64,000 nt of DNA from Cryptomeria japonica (lineage: Eukaryota; Streptophyta; Pinopsida; Cupressales; Cupressaceae). Of this stretch, positions 43,882-55,800 are shown piece by piece; position 1 is the stretch's first letter; each line of letters opens with the position of its first letter. The DNA lies in contig NC_081409.1 of NCBI RefSeq assembly GCF_030272615.1, positions 878,574,220-878,638,219 of the forward strand, in the 5' to 3' direction. The position numbers and the translations under genes were made by a program. The notes beneath the pieces were generated by a model, which was given only the letters and a program-made list of their open reading frames with translations, searched no databases and had not been told where the DNA came from.

Positions 43882-46800
43882 GTATGTTATTCTTGCCGTA
43901 AATCAACTATGTGAACTATATACATCGTATATATACTCAAAGGGTTGTATGTGCAGTTTTCATTCGTATTTTGATTTTAGGTCATGTCCATTTTATCAGA
44001 CTCTAGTTTTTCTTAAATGTGCTGTATGGAATGCCCGTTACTTTCTGCAGTATATGAAATGTGTATATTTCGAAAGGGGCAAATTTACACTTTCATATGT
44101 TTATTTGAGGCTTCAGCTTATACCCTTCTTCTTGAATAGGCTGCATTTCAAGCCGGTAATTCTGTGCAGTATATACATTGTGTATGATGTAGAGGGGCAT
44201 GCCCACAGTTATTCTATGTTTATTTCAGGTTTTGTCATGCAGATTCTCTCAGACTCGAATCGTCTCTAATTTACTCTTTGTCGAGTCATATTCGTGCACT
44301 ACATATTTTCCACAAGGGCATGCCCACAGGTCTCCCATGCTTACCCTGATTTTATATCTCGCAGTTTTTCGCAGACTCAAATTTTCCCTAATTTACTGTT
44401 TTGGGACATGTCTGTGCAGTATATACATTGTGTGTATTCCTGAAGGATATGCTCACTCGAGGTTTTAGATCAAGTGGAGTTTATCAGACTCAAAAATTAC
44501 TTTAAAATACTGTACTTGAGCAATTTTTGTGGGTCTCTTTCTGCAGTATACACATGTTCTATACGGTAAACACGGGGGAGAGTAAAAGATAGTTTTTATG
44601 TGATTAGTTGATTTTTTAGATCTCTCCCATTTTTCTTAAACCTGTGAATTTCTCTGAAGGAGCTGCATTTAAAGCTATATTGGTAGCTCATTTTGTATGG
44701 TACATATGTACAAGAGGATGGGAGGATGAGGAAAATTATGCGTTGTTTTTCTATGTTTATTTGATGTTTTTGATCACACCTATTCACTGGAACGTCAGAT
44801 TTTTTTTCCAACGGAGCTGTAATTTAAGCTATTTGTGCAGGTCACTTTGTAAAGTATATGCATTGTGTATGTCCCTTAAAGTTGGGGGGCATACACACAA
44901 TTTTCATACGTGTATTTGGCACATTTGATCGCACGCCAATTTGATCAAGCTATTATTTTTTTCCCTCAAGGAGCAGAATTTCCAGCCTTGCGTGCCGATC
45001 ATTTTCTTCAGTGTTTTATGTTTATCCTTATTCTATATCCTGTAGAAAGTAAGGTGGGGGTGACAGGGTGGAGGATTAAACACGGTTTTTTTTTTTGATA
45101 ATTTGCAGAGGGTGTTATTGATCTCTCGGCTTATGTCTAGGCATTAATTGCACCTAGTAATGGTGGGACCACAAGAGGGGGGATCCCATCCCTGATGGAG
45201 ATGGAATCCAAACCTGCAATCCAGTTGCTCGTTAGGGTACAAAGGCTGTGAACTCATTGGTCTAGTGGAGATTATACACAGTTTTTTTTATTAATTGGAC
45301 TCTCGGCCTAGGTCTAGGCATTAACTGAGCCCAGTATTGTGGGACCACAAGAGGGGGTCTCTATCCTTGGCAGAGACGGGATCCAAACCTGCAATCTAGT
45401 TGTTCAGTAAGGGCACAGAGCCCGCAAGCTCAATGACTTAGTGGAGATTTGAATCTGGTTGGCTGTTAAAACATCAACACTTAACGATTGCACTATCTCC
45501 TGAATGGCAGAGGACTATACACAGTTATTGTGTGTTTATCTGGCATTTTAAATCAAAATTTTCACTATCTGCCGAAGTTCCTGCATTTCAAAGCATATCC
45601 ATATAGCAATCCCTAAAATGGAGGATATGCATATTATCTCTTTTATATTCTCTAATAATAATTTTATTTAGTCATCACATCTTTTCTTTTCATTTTTAGA
45701 TCATTTCCGCTTGATAGATCTTTTGAATTATTTTTTGGAATTTTTTTTTTAACATTATTATTTATATAATAGTCAACAAAGAAACCACGTTACACAATAT
45801 AAGTCAAAGCAGCCAAAAAACACGTTCTGCTGGGTGCAGCAATAGAGAACTAGGACCAAAGATACTCTAGCCAGGGCTTCTACATGAAGAGCACCTAGAA
45901 CATTATCAAAAGCTCTAGCTAAGAGTAGCAGTATCAGTTACAGATACAGAGTAAATTACATATGTCATAACATGATAAAAAACAGTCACCAAAGAGCTTT
46001 CCTAAACAGATTTATGAGTACTGGTCAGCTAAAGTAAAACCATAAAAAAAATGTCATTAGCATCTTGAACATTGGAATTTTGAACAATATCATCCATAGG
46101 ATTAAATAAACCAATTGTCTGAGAAGGAGACTGAGATATAACATAGATGTTTCCAGTCATATCAGCAATGAGTATAGTGTTGTCTAAACCTGGAGCAGGA
46201 TCAAGATCACATTCCATTGGATCATTTTCTTTGTCACTTTCTTCCAGCCAACTCCCATTTCTGTCAATATGTGGCCACCACACTGCCTGAATTATATCAG
46301 TCTTATGCTAAGATACCGATTCTTTGCCAAAATGTCTGGGTCCGGGTTCTGATTCTTGCCCAGCCCTGGTCCAAGCCTGATTCCGCTTGGGTTCCTTCTA
46401 GGTCCTTCTAGGACCCACAGAGGACCCAGCCACCTGGGAAGGACCTAGAAGGAACCCAAGCGGAATCAGGCTTGGACCAGGGCTGGGCAAGAATCAGAAC
46501 CCGGACCCAGACATTTTGGCAAAGAATCGGTATCTTAGCATAAGACTGATATAATTCAGGCAGTGTGGTGGCCACATATTGACAGAAATGGGAGTTGGCT
46601 GGAAGAAAGTGACAAAGAAAATGATCCAATGGAACCCACAGAGGACCCAGCCATCTGGGAAGGACCCAGGAGGAATCCACGGGGAACCCAGGCGGACCCA
46701 GGAGAACCAAGGCATGGGTTACCAAAAACATGTCACATTTACGATACATGAATATTTATTGGCATTGGTAATTATGGATTTATGATTTATCACTTATCAT

Positions 46801-49800
46801 TTATGTATGGAAAGTCACATTGTATATTTCATATTTTTATGGATTGTATCATTGTAATAATCAATAATGGTAGTGATAGTTTATAAATTATATAATTATA
46901 TTTTATAATTTTGATGTTTGAACATATATATATATACGGACATACCCGTACCCGTACCCAAGGAAATTTTTGCTGATTCTGCGAATCCTATATATATATA
47001 TACGGACGTACCCGTACCCGTACCCAAGGAAATTTTGTCGATTCTGCGAATCCTTCCCGATTCTGTATCTGTATCTGTATCCGTACCCGAATCGGTAACT
47101 TAGGTCTTATGCTACATAACATTACCAGTGTCCAATAGTTTATGGAGCTTACTCTTTGAAGTCTTCAATGTCATAGTAACCTGTAAAACAACAGAAGAGA
47201 AGATGAACTCACATCAAGAGTCAGAAAGGATCTTTCTTTTGTCATGGAACACCTCTTCATCCTTAGCCTTACATAATTGCTTTAAGACTTAAGTAGTCAA
47301 AGTAAGCAACAAATAGTTTAGATCTTTCTCAAAGCATTTCATAAACCCAAAAAATATTTTCACACCATGAGATATTATAACTACCATCCCATCCTTTTTT
47401 TATCCCCAAAAAGTTAAAAACACTGATCAACACTTTATGGCAAATTGGCAATCAAAAAACAAATGCTTGATAGTTCCAACAACATTATAGACATGTCAGT
47501 TATAAGGATTTTTGTCTGCATCCTTGAGAATAGAGACAACAACCACCTTTTTAAAAATCAGTAACCATTTAAAACAAGCTGTCCTGGGTTCAAGCCACTC
47601 AGACCATAATGATGAAGAATGGAATGCCAATCTTCTTTAATATTTGAAGGAGTTACACATTTTGTTTGTCTGTTGTGGGTAATTGTTGGGCGAGGTTATG
47701 GGTTGCCTTTAATATGGTGTGGGAAAAGCTTGGACTACATTATGAAGATTTGTGAACATAGGTGACACTAATATTTACCCATAATTTTTAGACGACAACC
47801 TTGTCTATTTGAATTATGGTCGCCTTATTGCAAATTGATTTTGGGCTCAGACTTTTATTATCATCAATAAACAACCTCTTTAAGTTATTTTTATACAGAT
47901 ACAGTTGCAGTACCATTACCAAATAAGGATAGCATAGAGCAATCTCATAAACAAAGCCAACATTCATTAGAGCTATAAGAAGTCTTGTGAGTATCCCTTA
48001 AGTGTTCAATTGTTCCTTTACCCTCCACATGTATGATACTTTATACTACCATTCTTTGTAGAGATAATATACATAAGAGAGGCAATCAATTGTCAATTGA
48101 GCTTATTGCTTGTGTTTCTCTTGAAATGTGTCATGGCTTAGCTTTGTGTTTTGTTCAAATGGCAATAGCCAACTTGGTTGAACCTTTGGACTTTCAATTA
48201 CTCCTTAACAAGTATTCATTTATAGCACTTCAAGGATTACTGACTTACAGCTCATGAGATCATGCAATCCAATTACTTTTTAGAAGTTGACCACCAAACA
48301 TTTACCCATATTGCTACCCCTTCAAGTAGAAAATTGAAATTGAGAAGATGATCCAATAATTCCAAGAATCGCTTGATGTCAGGGTCATTTGGTCCTGTAT
48401 GTAGCTTTTATTTTTGCTTGTTGGGCTTGGTTCATAAGAAAGATGGCTCATGGAGATTGTGTGTGGACTTTTATGCTTTCAATAGAATTTCTATTGAGGA
48501 TAGTTCTCTATTCTTGTCACTCATGCACTGTTAGATAAGTTAGTTGCATGGGGCTAGTTTTTTCTCCAATCTTGATTTGCAATTTGGTTACTATCGAATT
48601 GGCTTATAGGATGAAGATATCCCTAAGACAACCTTCCAAACTCATGAGGGCCATTATGACTTTTTGGTGTTGCAATTTGATCTCAAAATGTATCATCCAC
48701 TTTTAGAGTTATGATGAACCAAAAATTCTTCAAAATTTTATATTGGTCTTTTTCCATGACATTCTTGTTTACAACAAGACATGAGAAGAACATCTTTTTT
48801 TGTTACAATGAAGGTGGAATGCCTTGACCATATTGTCTTAGTTGAAAGCAACATTGGACTTTTCACTGATATGAAGGGTAAACAGGTCTGAATCATAGCC
48901 AAAAGCACTTAGAAATATGAACAACAACTTGGTAGTCAATTTCACAAACACCTAGAACCTGGTAGTGCATAAAGAAGCGGTTGTGTTGGTGTTTTTTTTA
49001 TCATCTACCAAACATTAGAATAAGATACCCAAACGTATTCTATCCTCTCTTGAAAAATCACTGCTGATTCCAAGGTCTATGTGTGCGAACAAGCGACTTT
49101 AGTGAAATCTCTTCTTGGGTAGTGTATGCTGAAAATCTCAAGGGGGACTTACGTTAACAATTGTCTTTGAACTGTTGGACTTAGACGGATTTAGCAATTT
49201 TAGGCTCTTTTTTCTTTTGATTTTCCGAGATTTAGACTTTCAAAAAGGAGAAAAGAGATAGGGTTTGAGAAGGCTGATCTAATCCTACGAACTCTAGAGA
49301 CGAAATCAATTGGGTTCTCTTGGGAAACCACACTTTGCTTTGCCACACTGAGGAAAACTACACAAAGTGGGTGCAATCTTCAATGGGTTGTGCTTATGAT
49401 TGAAATATTGGCATGCACAGAGGATAGGCTCAGACTAACTTTGCACAGTGAGATGGAAATCATCCATTCACCAAAAGTATGAGCGGAGATACACCGTCAA
49501 TTAACACTTATCAAATCCTTCATTCAATTCTAATAACATGAAAGCAAATCTAAATTAACTTTAACTAATGCGTTGAGGAAATTGAAACCATGCTAATCAT
49601 TCAAACAATAGAGATTACAAGGCCTTAAGAGAAAGCGCACATGCAATATATGATTCGAAAATGACCTTCACGCAACAATATGTCAAAAACCTCACACTCT
49701 CCAAATGAGAGGAGGTAACCTTATATAGTTTTTCAAGAATAAATGAATGACCGAGATCAAACAGTGATCAAGGGCCCAAATTGAAAGCTACAAACCCTAA

Positions 49801-52800
49801 TTAGGGTTTCCCAAAACTCTATTAGTTTGAAAGAATGAGAAAGTGACATGTGGCACAACTGCTATTGTCACTGAGGTGAGTGTCCAGTTTCCCCTTTTGC
49901 AGATTCGATGTATCTAGACACGATGAGCCTAACCTCCTCCATAGTGACACTTGGCAAGTTGCCAATCTGGAAGTCGATGATGTCCACATCATCAGTACAT
50001 GTGGCGAGGATGCCTTCCCACTCAACTGCTTGGGCAAGAAATTTCTCATCAATGAAGAGAAAATTTGTGATCCTTGTAAGATCGCCCTTGTCAATCATCC
50101 CCGAGTCCTTGAAGAAGCTCGACTGAATCTTGGCTCTCAGGTTCTCTTCCTGCAAGTGTTTCTCTCTTATACTCTCTTTCTTCCAAATCTCTGATGCTAC
50201 CTGAAACACCTTACTCAAAATTTCCTTGACACTCTCCTTTGTCTCAAAGCACTTAGTCTCGGATTTCTTCAGAACTTCAATCCTAGTGACCAGAGCATAA
50301 TACCAGGTGTTAAAGTCATATCTATCCCCATCCTGTATGACCCTTGCATCTACCAAGCTTCGTTTCAACAGGGCTCGAATAACCTTCAATTGTGGAAGTA
50401 TTTCATTTTGAATTTCTTCAACATCTTCCCAATTTGTAGCTAGGTCCTGAATTGGGCTGACCAATGAAGAGGTCGACTCATGTGTTGATACTAAATTTTC
50501 TACAAGTATATCAGCACATGCCGAAGCATTTGAAATCCATTCCTTGGCCTGTGTGAATGTGCCTTTCATGTCTTCGTAATCCTTCATTGACTCTTGTTGA
50601 AGAGGTTGCGGAGGAGTGACCGATATCTCATGGTTGAGTGGTCGAGTGAGATGGAGAACATATTTCCTCCATTGCTGATTCTCTTCTTCTACCTTCTTTC
50701 TTTTCTCCCTCTCCTGGGCTAGACTTGCCTTGAGGGCGTTGCAGGAGTCGTCAAAGTACTAGACTTCTTGGTCTTGGGTAGGCTTACCCAACTCTATAGT
50801 GGTGATCTTATAATCCTCTGGGGCATCATTGTCCCGAGTTTTCCATTCCTTTGGCACAACTATCTGAATTGTCCTGAATCCTGCACTATCCCTTTGAATC
50901 AAAGAGAATTTTCTGGCTGACTTAGGTGGCTTGACTATAACTGGTTCATTCACCTTTTCCAGAAATGCTGCTGTGTTCTCTTCAGAATGAGCTTCCTTAG
51001 GGACCTTAGCCATTATCCTTTCCCTCAGCCAATCAGAAATGGTTGACTGCTCCACAGTGTTTTGATCAAACCCATCATTTGCCCTTCCTAGTTTAGTAAC
51101 TATACCATCAAGGAAAACGACTGGGGGCTCAGGCTCTTCAACTTCTGTGGCTGCATTTGAAAGCTGTTCCCTGTCCGGACTTTGGACAGCTTCATTCATT
51201 ATTTCTCCAATTGAAGGAGAAGGCACTCACTTCATTATTTACCATATATATGTCCATCTCCTGCTCTTCAACTGCATGTTGATCAGGCACGACAGATGCA
51301 ACACTTAGGATGGAATGACCTTCGTTGGATTCCCACCTCTCCCCTACAATCTTCTTTCCTCTGGCCTTTCCAAAGCTTCCCACTAATTCCTTCCTCTTCT
51401 GGGACCCAACACTCTCTGGATTTTGAGTATTGCCTGCAGAGATACAAGGGTTGGAGGACAGAGAGTCATCTACTCCCATTAAATCATAGGTCAAGGCCAC
51501 ACCTTTGGACTTCAATTGTTTCGTCCTCTTAGATGTCCACCACTTTAGAGTAATTGACCACCGACCTCATAAGGTCTGCCAGATCTGATTTCTCTCCCTC
51601 TGACCAGTCGATCAAGGCTAGTGGCTCATTCCTCATCTTTTCAAAGCCGAGCTGCTGAAGCTCAAGGCTGTCTTCTACTTGATCAACAACTCTAAATACC
51701 TCCGTTGCCCTTACCATGCTCAAGGCAATCTTCGACCAAAATCTCTTCCTGATCTCGAAACTATCGGTTGCGTTAGCCCAATAATCTTCTAAATCAGCTC
51801 TGTGCTCAAATGTGATGACAAACACGTCTCCAGTCCATTCACAATCGTGAGAGAGGAGGTTCCTGCCTTCTTCTGCTTATCTCTTTGAATTGCCATATAT
51901 CCCTCCAATTGCCTCACAACCTCGAGTAGCACAACTTGGTTGGTAGGGTAAGCTGGGAGCTTATAGGGAGATTCGGTAAACCCTTGAATTCTAATGTAAG
52001 TGAACTTCGGGTATTGGATATACCAATATCCGAATCTACTGATAAAATCCATAGACTCTTGAGAGAGTCTCTGATGTAGTCCACCTTGCAACGCCCGTGT
52101 GATGTGCATGAGAAATGTGTCATTCACCCTCTTAAAATGGAACTTTACTTCCATATGAAGCTGGGGATAACAATCATAGTCGAGAAACTGATTTTCTTTG
52201 TTTCCCACTTCCCCTCTGCAGGTGAGGCCTCTGTACCTGTAGGTTACAGCCAAAGAATAGAACAAGTACGAGCTCATGAAGAAGTTTCTATTTGCTTCCA
52301 GATTCTTCAGTTGGTTGTCCAAGTTATCACTTATCATTCGAGCCCATTCTATCATCTTAACTCCGTTCATTATTTCATTTATAAAATAATACATCCAGGG
52401 CTCAAATGGAGCACCTTGAGGATTCCCCATTATCCTATTCAGCAGGACAATCATATCTCCAATATCTTCCTTGAAGTGTGCTCTCACCAAGCTCTTCCTT
52501 TGTAGTTTGGAGGCACCTTTCCTTGGCTTGTCCAACTAGGAATGATTGACGATGGCGTCATACTCCTCCAAATGATCCTGATACAAGCGATCAGCTTCAT
52601 CTTTGGTTACATACACAACATTATGATACTCTGGAATTCTAAAGGCTTCCCTGATGGCCTAATCGCTGATGTTTGCCAATATTCTCCCATCTGGTGCGAC
52701 AATATCCCTACTGGCAGGGTTGTAATGCCTAGCACACTCAGCTACCAACTCGGTGCATTGCATGGTAGGGAGAAAACCAGCAGCATGCACGATGCCACTC

Positions 52801-55800
52801 TTCATCATCTTTCACGCGGTCATGGTAGGCACGAGGTTGTCCAAACCAAACATCCGCTTCTTGAACTCCCTCAGATTGATATGCCCGAGGTTAGTGTCGC
52901 TAACATTCTTCCATTTTGAAGTCATCCTTGACTCGGGAGGGGTGTCCTTGTCCATTTGGAATTTCATTGTGCTTAAAATCTGCAAGTAAACATGAGGCTT
53001 AAGTTATAAATTGGTTCGCGGATTGAAGAAAATCGAGGCTGTGAATGGCTAAGTGTTTGGAGACTTTATTTCATTTTCATACTTAGCCATAAAAATGGAT
53101 TTTCACATGTAAACACTTCAATCCTAAGGACAATTATGATTGCAATCCAACACCAAGTGTTATAACTACAAAACTCTCCTTCTACATAGTAAATAAAATG
53201 ATTTTTCTTCGCTAAAAATTTGAATAGATCCACCAAAAATCACTTTCAATGACTCTGGAAAACTCAGAAAATGCAATAAATCTGCATTTTAAATTCAACT
53301 TCACCTTCGAATGAACAAGAATAAGCCTAGAAGTTTTTAAGAAAACTCAGAAAAAATAACAACTCTGCCTTCTACCAGCAGATTCCACTCCAAAATCTGC
53401 GGATTCTTTGACAAGAAGCTCACCCAACTGCAAGCAATATCAAGATTTTTCTTCAATCTGCAAAAATACTTCTCAACGTTTTCCTCAGCTTGCTAAGAAA
53501 ATTCGAACTTCTTGGTGTAAGAATGAAGAAACAAGGGATGCATTTTTAATGAAGTTGATTTCATAATTAGAAACACGTAAATGCTATCCAACTCATGTTT
53601 CTAAATTCAACTTAAATCTTGGGAAAGTTTCTCATCCAATTTCGAGTTGTGTTGTCATCTCTTTGAGTTCGAAAATCTTCTACTTGTGCAAATTTCTAAA
53701 TTGAATTTAGTCCATAAATTCGAACTAGGCTTATAGATTAGCATCTTCCAAAAGGTTTCTAATTTGGAACTCAGTCTGAAGATCATCTCAATTTGCAAAT
53801 ATCTTCCTCCTAATTTTAATCTCGAGTTTCCATTTTGATTTCCCAACTCATTGATCTTCGAAAATCTCTTTTTTCAACTTTCTAAAGTAATTAGAAATTC
53901 GAATTTTAGGAAGATTTGATGACATCACTTAGCATTTGAATTCAATTTTGGACTTGCTGTTGACTTCCAAGAGTAGGGTGGAGTTTTAAGACTTCAACTT
54001 CATGCTTGGGAGGAGTTTTCATTTAGACCTTGGAGGAGGAATTTTGCACATGAAGAATAATCCTCCTTAGCTGGAAATTTGCGCCCCAGGAACCTGCTTG
54101 GGCGCATTTTGGGGGTTAGGGAGGAATTTTGTTTGAGAGGAAAAATCCTCCTCCACTTGAATTTTGCGCCCTCCTTCCTGTCTTGGGCGCATTTGAGGTG
54201 AGGTGAAGGATTTAAAAAAAAAATGGAAAAATCCTTCCATCCGTGGGATTTGCGCCCTCCTCCTTGTCTTGGGTGCATTTGGCTGGCAGAGGGGGAATTT
54301 GGAGTGGAGGATGAATTCCTCCTTGCCTAGGGAATTGCCCTCTTCATCCTTTCTTAAGTGCTTTTGATTCGCAAAGGAGGATTTTTTAAGATTTGGAAGA
54401 TTCCTCCTATTCTTGAGAATTGCACCCAAGAATAGACTTTTCCATGCCTTGTCCTTTTGGGGAGGATTTCCAGATAGAAACAAAATTTCGATCACTTGCC
54501 TGCTCTTCAACTTTTTTGGATTTAGAATTGGATCTTCAGGAACATGCTGCTGTCAATGCTTTTGCCAGTTGCTAGAGATAGACTTTCCAAAAATAGACTT
54601 ACTAAAAATAGTAAGTTCGTCCAAACACCAAATTAGGGTAAACCGGGACACAATGACACTAAAAATAGACTTACTAAATATATACATTGCTAAAAATACT
54701 AAGTTTGTTTAAACGCAAAATTGGGCCAATCCAGGCTGTGGTGAAACTTACTAAAAATAGGCTTACTAAAAATAGCAAGTCCTCAGAATTCGCTCAAATT
54801 TCATTGCTAGCTTTCTTGAAGGGTTTTCATTTCAATGCTTTGCTTAGATTTGATAAAACCCTAGGCTACTGACTCCATTTCTAAGTCTGAAGGATAAAAA
54901 CCCTAAAATAGACAATAGAAGCTTCCAAACTTAGCCAAATTTCTCCAAAACACTTGCAGGCTTAGCCAAAATTCACCAAAACACTTGGGGACTTGAGGAG
55001 ATCAAAGAAACTGCTGCCAGACCACCCAAAAGACCACAATCAAAAGACCAAGCGGACAAAAATGTAGGGAGTCCCCATTTGGAATGGGGTGATGTGTGAT
55101 TGGGTAACATCAGGTCGTACAGTTAATGGGTTCTCTTTGTACTGTAGTCTTTGCCAGCAGCCTATCAATATGCCTGATCTAGGCAGTTGACCAAATTTGT
55201 TTTAGATTCTGTGAATAAATAAATAGGACATTGCAACGGTATGCTTTGTAGAAATGTTTAAGTGCAAATTAATGTACACAGGTAAGTTTAATGATTGAGT
55301 TGCTATTGGTGGTTGTATACAAGCTTTTGCTTTCAATCAGCAGATCTGTTGTTACCTAACCTAACATCTTGTGCAGATAATTAAGGAATCTCTTTCTGAC
55401 CTTATCGTTAAGTGTCTTTGCCTATGTTTTTTGGAGATATTGTGATTAGTAATGTTCATGGTAAAGATTTTCATTGCCAGAAATACTGTCTCATATATGA
55501 TTGTCTTATTGTTCTGAATGCTGATAATGCATTACATTGCATCTAACTAATCTCAAAGATGTGTAGAAGTAATCCAAAAATCCTGGGATGGTATTTGACT
55601 AGGAGTGTACTGTGGGAACGGAAAGGTGGAAGGGGTAAATGGACTGAGGGGTACAGAAAATGTCCTTGTGGAACATGAATTAATTTTTGAACAGGTTAAT
55701 AAATTATCCTAGTATTGTTTTTCAGATAAAGCTACATGGTTGTTAGAATATAAGGCTTACCTTTGTAATAAAGTCACCATAGTCATTTAAGCGGTTTGTT

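Noticed and set aside
43751-44269. 172-codon ORF overlapping PIG-Q exon 1
   Set aside because: Out-of-frame shadow of exon 1 running into the intron tandem repeat.
49880-50194. 104-codon plus-strand ORF in intron 1
   Set aside because: Shadow of the antisense frame 49868-50587, which is longer and of better composition.
54067-54510. 147-codon minus-strand ORF
   Set aside because: It spans the 85-bp tandem repeat, and its translation is periodic with the repeat.
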